A stretch of DNA of 40,604 bases from Gemmatimonadota bacterium (GTDB lineage: Bacteria; Latescibacterota; UBA2968; GCA-2709665): the NCBI GenBank assembly GCA_002709665.1, contig PAQK01000001.1, forward strand, positions 1-40,604, written 5' to 3'. The position numbers and the translations under genes were made by a program. The first letter of the stretch is position 1; every line of letters begins with the position of its first letter. Shown one piece after another: positions 1-9,154 of the stretch. The notes beneath the pieces were generated by a model that was not told the DNA's origin, made no database searches, and worked only from the letters and a program-made list of their open reading frames with translations.

Positions 1-165
1 TACATCAAGGTGCTCCGTGACGATATCGGGTTGAATCTCGCAATCATCGGTTTTAGCGGCCAACTTCCTCAAGTTGTGATGGTTTCCGCTACGGATGAAG
101 AGATCGATATGCTCAAGGGACCCATCGAATCACTCGGGCTAGTCACCCACCCGCTCCGAGGTTGA
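1..165 (+). CDS. C-terminal fragment of an unidentified protein
   Basis: An open frame enters from the left edge and stops with TGA at 163-165, giving the last 54 residues of a protein (it ends LVTHPLRG). The residues are balanced and look coding, with an alternating hydrophobic stretch followed by an acidic helix-like segment. I do not recognise the family. The next gene begins about 30 bases downstream on the same strand, so the two are probably co-transcribed. The start and most of the protein lie outside the window. Confidence 0.55.
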   Translation, partial: YIKVLRDDIGLNLAIIGFSGQLPQVVMVSATDEEIDMLKGPIESLGLVTHPLRG

Positions 166-197
166 TTTTGCGGCACAAAATGTCCAAGGATATCAAA

Positions 198-1445
198 ATG
201 AAAACTGAGATTCTGATAATTGGTGGCGGATCAATAGGTGTTTGCTCAGCCCATTTCCTCAACCAGGCCGGACACGATGTCACGCTTGTGGACAAAGATG
301 ACATATGTGCAGGAAGTTCCTATGGAAACGCAGGGCTCGTCGTCCCGAGCCACAGTATTCCTCTTTCGGCCCCAGGCGTGTGGCTCAAGGGTCTCAAGTG
401 GATGTTCAATCCAGAGAGCCCCTTCTACATTAAACCAAGGATGGATAAAGATCTGATTTCATGGCTTTGGAAGTTCAAGGCCGCCTGTAACACGGGCCAT
501 ATGCATCACGTTACTCCGTTGATCAGAGAAATGAGTCTTGCAAGCGTCATCCTCTTCGATAAGATCGCCAATATCGACGGACTGGAGTTCGACTATGAGA
601 AGCGTGGTCATTTGATCGCCTACATTACCGAGAAGGGACTGGAGGACGGTAAAGCGGAAGCACGGATCTTGACGAAGCACGGGGTAGAAACACAGGTCAT
701 GGATGCGGAAGAGCTACAGGCACTCGACCCAGAAATCGAGAGCCGGGCTATCGGCGGCATTTTCTATCCACAGGATGCACATCTGACGCCACACAAATTC
801 GTCAACGGGCTTGCAACCCACATACAGCGGAACGGTGTGAAATTTCATTCTGCCGAAGCAATCGGATTCGAGTCGTCGGACCAGCAGCTCAGAAAGGTTA
901 TCACAACCAAAGGTGACATAGAGGCGGAGCAGGTCGTGATAGCGGCTGGGTCCTGGTCGCCGTTGCTAGGACAAGAACTTGGAATCAACCTGCCCATTCA
1001 GCCTGCCAAGGGGTACAGCATCACCTTCAAGAGACCTGAAACCAGCCCAACCGTCGGGATCTCGCTGGCGGAATCCAAAGTAGCCGTCACACCCATGGGC
1101 GATAGACTCCGCTTCGCAGGCACACTCGAACTCGCGGGATTGGATTTCGCCATTAACAAGCGGCGTGTCCAGGCCATCCTTAACGCAGTACCGAAATACA
1201 TGCCCCAACTGGATCCCTCCAATCTCGAAGTGTTGGAAATCTGGCGGGGCCTCCGTCCCTGTTCACCCGATGGACTCCCATTCTTGGGCCGATCTCGTTT
1301 TTACAAGAACTTGATTATCGCGGCGGGACATGCAATGATCGGCATTTCTCTTGGACCGATCACCGGAAAGCTGGTCACCCAGATAACAAGGGAAGAGACT
1401 CCTATGGTTGACCTGACAGCCATGTCTCCAGAACGATTCAAATAA
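198..1445 (+). CDS. FAD-dependent D-amino acid dehydrogenase-like oxidoreductase (DadA family)
   Basis: Likely oxidises an amino acid or other secondary amine with FAD, as DadA and glycine/sarcosine oxidase relatives do. The N-terminus has a Rossmann dinucleotide motif GGGSIG (residues 9-14 from this start), followed by an acidic end of the second strand (LVDKDD) and the family block SYGNAGLVVPS. The C-terminus has WRGLRPCSPDGLPFLG and AAGHAMIGISLGPITGKLV, the usual FAD-closing block. Length (415 aa) is normal for DadA. I chose ATG 198 because AAGGA lies about 10 bases upstream and it places the Rossmann strand at the usual distance from the N-terminus; TTG 162 and ATG 180 are alternatives. 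Next to a desuccinylase-like gene it may process an N-linked substrate. The exact substrate cannot be read from sequence. Confidence 0.85.
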   Translation: MKTEILIIGGGSIGVCSAHFLNQAGHDVTLVDKDDICAGSSYGNAGLVVPSHSIPLSAPGVWLKGLKWMFNPESPFYIKPRMDKDLISWLWKFKAACNTGHMHHVTPLIREMSLASVILFDKIANIDGLEFDYEKRGHLIAYITEKGLEDGKAEARILTKHGVETQVMDAEELQALDPEIESRAIGGIFYPQDAHLTPHKFVNGLATHIQRNGVKFHSAEAIGFESSDQQLRKVITTKGDIEAEQVVIAAGSWSPLLGQELGINLPIQPAKGYSITFKRPETSPTVGISLAESKVAVTPMGDRLRFAGTLELAGLDFAINKRRVQAILNAVPKYMPQLDPSNLEVLEIWRGLRPCSPDGLPFLGRSRFYKNLIIAAGHAMIGISLGPITGKLVTQITREETPMVDLTAMSPERFK

Positions 1446-1466
1446 CAATCAACCGTGGGACACACT

Positions 1467-2456
1467 ATGGAGAGCAGGATGATCGTTGACAAGCTGGACG
1501 TGGTCGCCTTAGGCAAAGGCAGCAAACATGCCGGATGGCTTACGGTCGCCTCTCGTCCTGACGGTGGGGATTGGCGGCTACCATTTTTGTGTGTCCGAGG
1601 TAGGCAGGACGGCCCCACGCTAGTTGTGGTAGCAGGTGTGCACGGTGATGAGTATGAGGGCGTCGAAGCGATCCCACATGTCTTCGGCCAGCTGGAGGCG
1701 AACGATCTCAAGGGTGACCTCCTGATGGTCCCTATCTGCAATATGCCCGCCTATGAGGCTATCCTCAGGAGCAGCCCGATCGACGGGCTCAACCTGGCAC
1801 GTGTATTCCCGGGAATTCCTGACGGGAGCATCACCCACCGCATAGCGGCATCCGTCAGGGAGAACCTGATCAGACAAGCCGATTTCTTCATCGACCTACA
1901 TTCGGGAGGAATCACCTACAACATTCCTACGCTCGTGGGCTATGCACACGACGAAGGAGACCTGGGACAGCGATCTCTCCAAGCCGCTAAAGTCTTTGGG
2001 GCTCATATTCTATGGGGTCATCCCCTGCCGCTGCCGAAAGGGCGGACCATCAGCACTGCCGTTGGATTGGGAATTCCCTGTATCTATACCGAGGCTCCCG
2101 GCGGTGGAGTCGCTCGTCCGGAGGATGTAGCCTGCTTTGGGAATGGCATACTGAATGTCATGAAATGGATGGACATGCTGGCCGGCGACCCCGAGCCATC
2201 CTCTATAGATTATCACTTTGTCGGAAAAGGCAATCTCGACCAGGTTGTATCCGCGCCACTTGCCGGCTATTTCCGACCAAAAGTACATCTCCTTGAAGGG
2301 GTCACCAAGGGGCAACTCATCGGTGTGATCCAGGACTTCTTTGGAGATACGATCCACAAGACTTATGCTGACGCCGATGGACATATCATAATGCTTCGGC
2401 GGCTTCACCGTGTCCAAGTCGGTGATGGTCTTGTGCACATCGCTACGCCGATCTAG
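1467..2456 (+). CDS. Succinylglutamate desuccinylase/aspartoacylase-family metallohydrolase (M14-like)
   Basis: Zinc hydrolase of the AstE/ASPA branch of M14 carboxypeptidase folds, which removes acyl groups from N-acyl amino acids or similar amides. Counting from the in-frame GTG at 1455, the zinc ligands are H63 and E66 (in GVHGDEYEG) and H149 (in DLHSGG). The substrate-arginine region is GLNLARVFPG and the putative general base is E213 in YTEAPGGG. The C-terminal part has the beta domain typical of AstE proteins (residues about 250-330). ATG 1467 and ATG 1479 are both plausible starts: GGGA precedes the first and GGAG precedes the second. The gene follows the DadA-like gene by about 20 bases. 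A second, broken M14-type gene follows, so two related hydrolases once sat in tandem. Confidence 0.82.
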   Translation: MESRMIVDKLDVVALGKGSKHAGWLTVASRPDGGDWRLPFLCVRGRQDGPTLVVVAGVHGDEYEGVEAIPHVFGQLEANDLKGDLLMVPICNMPAYEAILRSSPIDGLNLARVFPGIPDGSITHRIAASVRENLIRQADFFIDLHSGGITYNIPTLVGYAHDEGDLGQRSLQAAKVFGAHILWGHPLPLPKGRTISTAVGLGIPCIYTEAPGGGVARPEDVACFGNGILNVMKWMDMLAGDPEPSSIDYHFVGKGNLDQVVSAPLAGYFRPKVHLLEGVTKGQLIGVIQDFFGDTIHKTYADADGHIIMLRRLHRVQVGDGLVHIATPI

Positions 2457-2542
2457 ATTCCAGTGCCATGTTGCTTTCGGCTCCGGAGAATATCCAAAAA
2501 CACGGGAACTCATTCGTTGAGCGTTCCATGGGAGAGGAAGAA

Positions 2543-3641
2543 GTGACAATTTCATCAGACCACTGTCTTAGAACTGAAGATGTCCTGAGCCAGCTCCGCA
2601 AGAGCGGAAAATTGCTCACCGAATGGGGCAGGGCCATTGACGGGACTCCCATCATATCCGCGTGGACAGGCGGTGACAAGCAACCCGCCATTGTCATCGC
2701 AGCAGGTGTGCATTGCACAGAAACCTCCGGAGTCCACGGGGCACTGAACATTCTGGACTAGATCGAGACGGAGCACGAAGTTTGCATGTTCTACTACTGC
2801 GCGATCCTTATGGATTCGCCGGCGTAGACCATTGCCTGAGTTTCGCTGTCGGGAAAGCCGTGCGAGTGGCTGACACTGGGGAAGCTTTAACATATCTAGT
2901 CGCCAATGCAGAGCAACTCTGGCACACGGACGACGTGCACCTCTTCAAGCTTGGAGACGTCGGGTTCATGTGGGATATCCCTCGTCCAGGTCTCCAGACC
3001 TTCTGACACTAGTTCAACCTGATGGCCCATCTTTCAGATGAAAAGCCATTGGTTTGCTCTCAGGATGTCCGGTGATGCTTATCAACACCAATTCAGACAT
3101 CGAAGGATCCGGCAGTATGCAGCACTGTTATCACACCATTCTTGATAAGAAGGGCCAATGGCTGCACCTCAACCGCTATCTCAGCGAGGACCATGTGCCT
3201 CCGGAAGTGACAGCAGTCATCCGGCTGGTGCAGACTATCAACCCGGGACTTACCTGCGACCTTCACGAAGGCAACGGAAGCGGTTTCTGGATGCCGATCA
3301 CCAAACCGGACAACCCCGACCCGGTGATCCAGATGACCGGGGCATTCTTCGACCACATCAAATCCGGAGGGTATCCAATCACGGACTACGATGACTGGAA
3401 GGCCACCGATCAGACCAATACAGAAGAATCCAACTGGCTCCTACCAGAACCATCTCTCACCGGACTCTTCTGGCTCAACATTCTCCTCAAGAACGAAGGC
3501 CACAACCTGATCACCTACAGCCATCTATTTGGCACCGCGTACGGAACCGAAGCACCAATGGAGCGTCCGCTCAACAGGCGCACAAACGAGATTACGAACG
3601 GAATTCTAGCTGCAATCAAGGTGTGGAAAAAGACTCAATAA
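2543..3641 (+). pseudogene. Broken M14-type zinc carboxypeptidase-like gene
   Basis: Three consecutive frames together encode one M14/AstE-like protein. Frame 1 (from GTG 2543 with GAGG upstream) carries AAGVHCTETSG, the H-x-x-E zinc motif, and ends at an in-frame TAG at 2759-2761. Similarity resumes in a second frame at about 2790 with LRDPYGFAGVDHCL, which stops at about 3006. A third frame from about 3054 carries INTNSDIEGSG, the third zinc ligand in CDLHEGNGSG, and a normal C-terminus ending at 3641. Both shifts fit single-base losses. All zinc ligands survive, so the damage may be recent. Sequencing error is possible, but the long genes on either side are intact. It is a paralogue of the preceding desuccinylase-like gene only at family level. 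Confidence 0.72.
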
Positions 3642-3664
3642 TCCGTTTCAGAGAAAGGTAATGC

Positions 3665-5143
3665 ATGCCAGACTTCATTACATCCGACCAACCCAACATC
3701 TTACTCATCTGTACCGACCACTGGAGTGGACTCCTCACCGGACATTCCGGTCACCCGGTGGCTATGACTCCCACAATCGATCATCTTGCCCGGTGCGGCG
3801 TCACCTACACCAATGCCTATTCAGCCTGTCCCTCGTGTGTTCCCGCCAGACGTTCTCTCCTCACGGGAATGAGTCCCAGAGCAAATGGACTAAGGCAATA
3901 TGCGGATGGCCTCGACTTCCCCGACGTGCCGACCCTGGCACAGACATTCCGGGAGGCCGGATACCAGGCGTACGGGGTAGGCAAATTGCACGTTTACCCT
4001 CAGCGACACAGGGTCGGCTTCGACGATGTATTGGTAGAAGACCAGGGACGACACGTCTTTCACGACACATCGGACGGCATTGCGGACGATTACGAACTCT
4101 ATCTTGCCGAGCAGGGATACGGTGGCCAAGAATATGCGGGAGGAATGACCCAGAATGAGTTTCTGACTCGCACCTGGCACTTACCTGAAGAAACCCATCC
4201 GATCAATTGGGCGACCAGAGAGATGTGCAAATACATCCGCCGGAGAGACCCGAGGAAACCGGGATTCTGGTATCTCTCGTACTCCACTCCCCACCCCCCT
4301 TTGACACCTCTCCAGGCCTATATGGATCTCTACAGAGACGCACCACTTGATGAACCGGCTATGGGCAACTGGTCGGAGAATTTCGACGACCTGCCTCACC
4401 ATATCAAGACACTCAGCAATCCCGAGGATCTATCCTTGTGCCGTGCGAATCGACACGAATGGGAACTCACCCGTCGTGCATACTACGCCACCCTTACCCA
4501 TCTCGATCACCAGATTCGGGTCGTCATAGGGTACCTAAGAGAAAACGGACTGCTCGATAACACAATTATCTTGTTCACCAGCGACCATGGTCACATGGTC
4601 GGTGAACACGGCCTCTGGTGTATGACACCGTTCTACGAAATGTCCGCCAAAATTCCTTTCATCATCATGCCCGTACAGGGTGACCAGCGCATGCCCGCCG
4701 GGACAAGCGACCACCGGCTGGCAGAGGTTGGGGACATCATGCCCACTCTTCTCGACCTCGCCAGGGTGGATATCCCAGATACCGTGGACCGCCAGTCTCT
4801 TGTCAGCGATCCACCCAGAGAATATCTCTACGGTGAACACGGTGAAGGCGTAGCCGCTATGCGCATGATCCACGACAAGAGGTTCAAGCTCATCTACTAC
4901 CCGGTCGACAACTGTAGCCAGCTCTTCGACATCGATAGCGATCCACGCGAGTGCGTCGATCTTGCGCAGGATCCGAACCACACAGGAGATCTGGAGCGGC
5001 TGCACGAACTACTCCTAGACAATCTCTATGGCGACGACACAGGCTGGGTGAAGGAGGGGAATCTGGTGGGGCTTCCTGCAATCGAATACATACCTTCCGC
5101 AAACCGAAGCATGCGCAATCAGCGCGGGCTAAGATTTATGTAG
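3665..5143 (+). CDS. Type I sulfatase (arylsulfatase/choline-sulfatase-like)
   Basis: Formylglycine-dependent sulfatase that hydrolyses sulfate esters. The activation motif is C58-V-P-A-R62, followed by LLTG. The cysteine is the residue converted to formylglycine. Other family residues are visible: D18 (metal), K107 and H109 (GKLH), H210 (STPHPP), and D307-H308 (FTSDHG). The length of 492 aa is normal. ATG 3665 is preferred, with AGAAAGG upstream; an ATG at 3661 is in another frame. No signal peptide is present, so it should act in the cytoplasm. No formylglycine-generating enzyme is in the window, so maturation would depend on one elsewhere. Placed among lyases and glycosidases, it probably desulfates a sugar or its breakdown products; the exact substrate is unknown. 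Confidence 0.9.
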   Translation: MPDFITSDQPNILLICTDHWSGLLTGHSGHPVAMTPTIDHLARCGVTYTNAYSACPSCVPARRSLLTGMSPRANGLRQYADGLDFPDVPTLAQTFREAGYQAYGVGKLHVYPQRHRVGFDDVLVEDQGRHVFHDTSDGIADDYELYLAEQGYGGQEYAGGMTQNEFLTRTWHLPEETHPINWATREMCKYIRRRDPRKPGFWYLSYSTPHPPLTPLQAYMDLYRDAPLDEPAMGNWSENFDDLPHHIKTLSNPEDLSLCRANRHEWELTRRAYYATLTHLDHQIRVVIGYLRENGLLDNTIILFTSDHGHMVGEHGLWCMTPFYEMSAKIPFIIMPVQGDQRMPAGTSDHRLAEVGDIMPTLLDLARVDIPDTVDRQSLVSDPPREYLYGEHGEGVAAMRMIHDKRFKLIYYPVDNCSQLFDIDSDPRECVDLAQDPNHTGDLERLHELLLDNLYGDDTGWVKEGNLVGLPAIEYIPSANRSMRNQRGLRFM

Positions 5144-5170
5144 TGCTAATGCAACACACATCGTGGAGCT

Positions 5171-7528
5171 ATGGAAATTATGAAAAGACCAAACCAACCT
5201 TCGACTCGAAACATCACAGTTCGTGTATATACGCGATATCAGACTCGAAAAGTGTACGCCCGGATACATGTCGTTGGGGAAACACACATTCTGAATGGCA
5301 GTAAGGTCGAACTCAGACTTCGGAGCCAACGGTCAGGCGAGATCCAAGAAAGGCGGCTAATCAAGTTGCCATCCTCCGATGCAGTCGCCTTCGACACGAG
5401 GGACATTGTCTCAGGGTGTTGTGTGTTTGAAGCCACCTTGATCGATCGCCACGGTGTTCACTTCACCACAGACGTCATTCACGACAAGTCACGTGGCAAG
5501 ATACCTTGGCTTGGTTCTCAGGAAGGCGTAACCAGCAAAGTTCCCAAACCCTGGACGCCAGTCAAGGTAACCAAGAGAAAGTCTCAGCTCCACGTCTCGT
5601 GCTGGGGAAGAGAGTACAGTTTCGACAGAACAGCATTTGCCACACAGATCAGCTCAGCGGGCAAAGGCATGCTCGTCTCACCTATCCGGCCAGAAGCCCG
5701 CGTAGACGGGAAAGCAGTCACTTGGAAAGTGGGAAAGCTCTCTGTTGTTGGCCAAAGCGGGAGCCAGGTGGTACTCGCCCAGGAGTTCCGGGCGGCATCT
5801 GGGGTTATTGTATTCTCCAGATCGGAAATCGACTTCGATGGTGTCGTCCGGATCGACTGGGGTATAGCGTCAAAAGAAGTCGTGCGGCTCGACTCACTCT
5901 CCATTGCCATCACCCTTCCAAAGTCATTGGCAAAATACCTTTACCACTTCCCAGGCCAATGGGGCGGGGTGAAAAACGTTGGCGCACTCCCTATGAAGAA
6001 CCTGAAACTGGGGTTCCGTCCATTCATCTGGCTTGGTGATGAAGAACGCGGGCTCTCCTGGTTCGCGGAATCGGACGAGAACAGGTTTCTCAAGGATCCC
6101 GGTCGGGCAACGGAAATCACCCACCAAGGCCGAACGGTAACACTGCGCATCAACCTGGTCACAGAGCCCCTCAAACTCATTCCAGGAGAACAGACACGCA
6201 GAGGATGGACCGGATTCGGTGATGACATAAGGCCCCTCTCCCAGGGGGGAATCGTAACAGACCTTATCCGATACACCTTTGGTCTTCAGGCGACGCCAGT
6301 CAAACCCGTCACGAAAGATGCATGGGATGATCGTATCTACTGCATCGGGCAGCAAAATGAGGGATTCAGAGACAGGTTCAATGTCTCAACTCGTCACCTT
6401 GACAAGCTGGTAAAAGCGGGCGTTCGCACCGTGGTCTTGTTTGAACATTGGGCAGATGCCGAAGGTTATGTGGATACCCCACACAAGGCTGCCGTCAAAA
6501 AGGTGGTTAATGCGTGCAAAGTCCGTGGTCTCAACGTCCTCTTTTACTTCAGTTTTCTCGCGTCGGATATTGCCCCGGAATGGGAAGAATTCGGCAAGGA
6601 CTCGGTCATTCTACCGAAGGGTGGCTATCCAGTTTTTCATTATCAACCTCAGCCGGAGCAATCGGCCTGGCGGGTATGCCTGAACAGTCCCTGGCAGGAC
6701 CTGCTCACCGACGGCATGGCAAAGGTCATGAAGACGTATGACCTGGACGGCGTCTACCTTGACGGAACGGAGTATCCATTCGGCTGCTGCAACACCGAAC
6801 ACGGATGTGGTCACATTCGATCCGATGGCAGCATAGCGCAGACGTATCCCATATTCGGTGTTCGAAGTACCATGCGCCGGATCTACGAAATCGTCAAGTC
6901 TCGTAAACCCAAGGGGTACATCAACGTACACAATTCTACGTGCATGACAATGCCGACACTTGGTTGGGCAACAAGCTATTGGGACGGGGAACAGTTCCAG
7001 GGCGTCAGCAAACGAGTCGACGTGGACCAGCTGCTCCCGCTGGATGCCTTCAGAGCCGAGTTCATGGGGTATCAGTGGGGGGTCCCTGCGGAATTCCTGT
7101 TGGCGGGAAGCGCTTTCACTTTCAAAGAATCGTGGTCATTTTCACTTTTACACGATATTCCGGTTCGACCTCACAGCGATCCCAAGGATTTGGTGCTTAT
7201 CTCCAGGATCTGGAATGTGATGGACAGATTTGGCAGGAAAAAGTCCGAGTGGATTCCCTATTGGCGGAATGAGAAACTAGTCAAGTCTACATCGAAAGGC
7301 ACCTACTGCAGTCTGTATAGACATTCCAAGAATGGCTTGCTCGCAATGGTGTCAAATCTCAGTGGAAAAGAGAAGCAAGTCAAAGTTGCGTTCAACAAAA
7401 GGGCGCTGGGGATTAAGAACGATACGAAGGCGCTGGATGTCCTTTCAGAGAAGGATATTGGGATTCAAAAAGGGACCATCCAGATCAAATTAGGACATAT
7501 GGAGTGGCGGTTGGTTTGGGTGGGGTAA
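5171..7528 (+). CDS. DUF6067-like putative glycoside hydrolase
   Basis: A 785-residue protein with an N-terminal beta-sandwich-like half (about 1-380) and a C-terminal TIM-barrel-like half. The segment EERGLSWFAESDENRF near residue 290 and the barrel segments TVVLFEHWADAEGY and DLDGVYLDGTEYPF resemble DUF6067 proteins, which are treated as glycoside hydrolase-like. In retaining clans a YLDG segment often carries the catalytic acid; that assignment here is inference. The end (about 700-785) looks like a small C-terminal beta domain. The start may be ATG 5171 or ATG 5180; GGAG lies only two bases before the first. There is no clear signal peptide. The next gene begins about 135 bases downstream. 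Substrate unknown, probably an oligosaccharide given the neighbours. Confidence 0.65.
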   Translation: MEIMKRPNQPSTRNITVRVYTRYQTRKVYARIHVVGETHILNGSKVELRLRSQRSGEIQERRLIKLPSSDAVAFDTRDIVSGCCVFEATLIDRHGVHFTTDVIHDKSRGKIPWLGSQEGVTSKVPKPWTPVKVTKRKSQLHVSCWGREYSFDRTAFATQISSAGKGMLVSPIRPEARVDGKAVTWKVGKLSVVGQSGSQVVLAQEFRAASGVIVFSRSEIDFDGVVRIDWGIASKEVVRLDSLSIAITLPKSLAKYLYHFPGQWGGVKNVGALPMKNLKLGFRPFIWLGDEERGLSWFAESDENRFLKDPGRATEITHQGRTVTLRINLVTEPLKLIPGEQTRRGWTGFGDDIRPLSQGGIVTDLIRYTFGLQATPVKPVTKDAWDDRIYCIGQQNEGFRDRFNVSTRHLDKLVKAGVRTVVLFEHWADAEGYVDTPHKAAVKKVVNACKVRGLNVLFYFSFLASDIAPEWEEFGKDSVILPKGGYPVFHYQPQPEQSAWRVCLNSPWQDLLTDGMAKVMKTYDLDGVYLDGTEYPFGCCNTEHGCGHIRSDGSIAQTYPIFGVRSTMRRIYEIVKSRKPKGYINVHNSTCMTMPTLGWATSYWDGEQFQGVSKRVDVDQLLPLDAFRAEFMGYQWGVPAEFLLAGSAFTFKESWSFSLLHDIPVRPHSDPKDLVLISRIWNVMDRFGRKKSEWIPYWRNEKLVKSTSKGTYCSLYRHSKNGLLAMVSNLSGKEKQVKVAFNKRALGIKNDTKALDVLSEKDIGIQKGTIQIKLGHMEWRLVWVG

Positions 7529-7604
7529 CAAACAATCGGTGAATAATCAGGATTTCCAAGATATGCCGAGACGAGGAGAACAGATCGTTGAGGTGGAAGT
7601 TGCC

Positions 7605-7621
7605 GGCAGGAGCCGGCTCCT
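7605..7621. repeat. Palindromic intergenic repeat, copy 1
   Basis: Between the DUF6067 and ThuA-like genes the 14-base word AGGAGCCGGCTCCT (7608-7621) is a perfect palindrome. The larger word GGCAGGAGCCGGCT (7605-7618) recurs exactly at 8365-8378 in the next intergenic gap. It looks like a small REP-type element. A role in transcript processing is possible but unproven. Confidence 0.6.
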
Positions 7622-7664
7622 ACGATGGTTGGGAGCAAAAGATGAATTTTTCAGGAGGTAGAAA

Positions 7665-8312
7665 ATGAGTGTTAGTCTGAAATCAAAGGGAAGCATCAGC
7701 ACCGCGGTCATTACCGGCGGGCATTATTTCGATGTGCCGGGATTTCACACGATGATGCGGAATCTCGAGGGAATTGACGCTTACATTCAGGATATGGAGA
7801 ATTTCGTTGCGGATGTTGGTAAGGTACGAGAGTCTTATGATGTCATCTTATTCTACAGCATGCACAAGCAGACGCCCAATCCCAAAACCGCAGAGATATT
7901 GGAGCAAATTCTGTCAACCGGACAGGGTGTCTTCCTGCTTCACCATGCGTTGCTGGCATATCGAGATTGGGAGTTCTGGTCCCAGTTGGTCCGTATCGAG
8001 AATAGAAATGACCACGACTATTTCCACGATGAGAAAATCAGACTCAACGTCACGGGGACGGAGCACCCGGTTACTCAGGGGTTGGAAAGATGGACTATGA
8101 TCGACGAAACATACACCTTGCCTGAGCCCACCGACTGTGAGGTCCTATTGACCGTGGACCATCACAGAAGTATGGCTGCAATGGCGTGGACTCACCAGTT
8201 TCGATCCGCCAGCGTCTTTTGCTTCCCGTGTGGGCATGACAATCAGACATATGTGGATCCGAACTTCCAACGTGTCATTGCCCAAGGCATAAAGTGGTGT
8301 GCAGGGCGTTGA
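7665..8312 (+). CDS. ThuA-like domain protein
   Basis: A 215-residue protein of the ThuA-like (trehalose utilisation) fold, related to class I glutamine amidotransferase-like domains. Supporting segments are the N-terminal strand TAVITGGHYFDVPGF, the FLLHHALLAY segment, and EHPVTQGLERWTMIDETY, which matches the HPVTxGL and dE-Y pattern of the family. It starts at ATG 7665 with a strong AGGAGG eight bases upstream. Members are common in carbohydrate clusters of Planctomycetes-like and Bacteroidetes genomes, and their biochemical activity is mostly unknown. No signal peptide is present. It is flanked on both sides by copies of a short palindromic repeat and precedes the CBM9-like gene, which may be its functional partner. 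Confidence 0.8.
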   Translation: MSVSLKSKGSISTAVITGGHYFDVPGFHTMMRNLEGIDAYIQDMENFVADVGKVRESYDVILFYSMHKQTPNPKTAEILEQILSTGQGVFLLHHALLAYRDWEFWSQLVRIENRNDHDYFHDEKIRLNVTGTEHPVTQGLERWTMIDETYTLPEPTDCEVLLTVDHHRSMAAMAWTHQFRSASVFCFPCGHDNQTYVDPNFQRVIAQGIKWCAGR

Positions 8313-8364
8313 GATTCCAGGCTACTACGTGCGAGCGAGACAACCCAAATTGGAGATCGCCGGC

Positions 8365-8378
8365 GGCAGGAGCCGGCT
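8365..8378. repeat. Intergenic repeat, copy 2
   Basis: GGCAGGAGCCGGCT repeats exactly the word at 7605-7618, and GCCGGC is present on both sides. Here the right arm is not completed (CTAA instead of CTCCT), so it is a degenerate copy. It lies between the ThuA-like and CBM9-like genes. Confidence 0.55.
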
Positions 8379-8417
8379 AACATCAGATTGTAAATCAATG
8401 ACAGGAAGAAGCTCTCT

Positions 8418-9098
8418 ATGGAATACGCTATAAAAACATCTCCGGAATCGCTGGGGAATCCAAATGCAGATTGGGAGGATTCCAGATGGTCGGGGGCTGA
8501 GACACTGGAGATCACTCACTACAAGTGGCAAGATTCCGGACATCATCCACCAACACAAGCCCGGATCATCTATGATGATGACTTCATTGCCACGATCTTC
8601 CGTGTTGAAGACCAATTCGTCCAGGCTGTGGCGAGAAACTTTGGGGATCCGGTGAGCCAGGATAGTTGTGTCGAGTTCTTTGTCTCGCCATTTGCAATGG
8701 GTGAGACAAATGCCTACTTCAATTTCGAAATCAATTGCGGGGGCACGTTGCTGCTGAGACGTTGTTCGTCCCTGAAGGAGCGCACTTGGGGGCGAGAGAA
8801 TGCGATGCTTGCTGAGACCGACGCCGATCTCGTGTCAATCGCGCACACGTTGCCGAATCGTATCGAGGAAGAGATAACAGAAGCCATCACCTGGGCTGTG
8901 GAATTCCACGTCCCCTTCGAGCTGTTCGCCAAGTACTTTGTTGATCTCCCAAGGCCATCGGCTGGAACGGAATGGAAGGGCAATCTCTATAAGTGTGCCT
9001 CCGGCTCACATCCGCACTGGGGCAGCTGGGCCCCAATCGAACTGTTAGATCCAAGCTTTCACGCACCCGAGTTCTTCCAACCCCTTAGATTCGGCTAA
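8418..9098 (+). CDS. Single-domain CBM9-like (DOMON-fold) carbohydrate-binding protein
   Basis: A 226-residue protein made almost entirely of one family-9 carbohydrate-binding-like beta-sandwich. Diagnostic segments are RIIYDDDFIATIFRVED, QDSCVEFFVSP, YFNFEINCGG and AITWAVEFHVPFELF, ending with WKGNLYKCASGSHPHWGSW. In known enzymes CBM9 is attached to xylanases; here it stands alone with no catalytic partner and no signal peptide. ATG 8418 is supported by AGGAAG upstream. A clear paralogue is encoded on the other strand at 31097-31807 and shares the SCVEFF, NCGG and SHPHW blocks. It may bind an intracellular oligosaccharide or act as an accessory subunit; catalysis cannot be excluded. Confidence 0.8.
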   Translation: MEYAIKTSPESLGNPNADWEDSRWSGAETLEITHYKWQDSGHHPPTQARIIYDDDFIATIFRVEDQFVQAVARNFGDPVSQDSCVEFFVSPFAMGETNAYFNFEINCGGTLLLRRCSSLKERTWGRENAMLAETDADLVSIAHTLPNRIEEEITEAITWAVEFHVPFELFAKYFVDLPRPSAGTEWKGNLYKCASGSHPHWGSWAPIELLDPSFHAPEFFQPLRFG

Positions 9099-9154
9099 CC
9101 AGATCCACAAGAGCACCACGTAAACTTGTGAACCCTCCGTACGGAGATCCCGTC

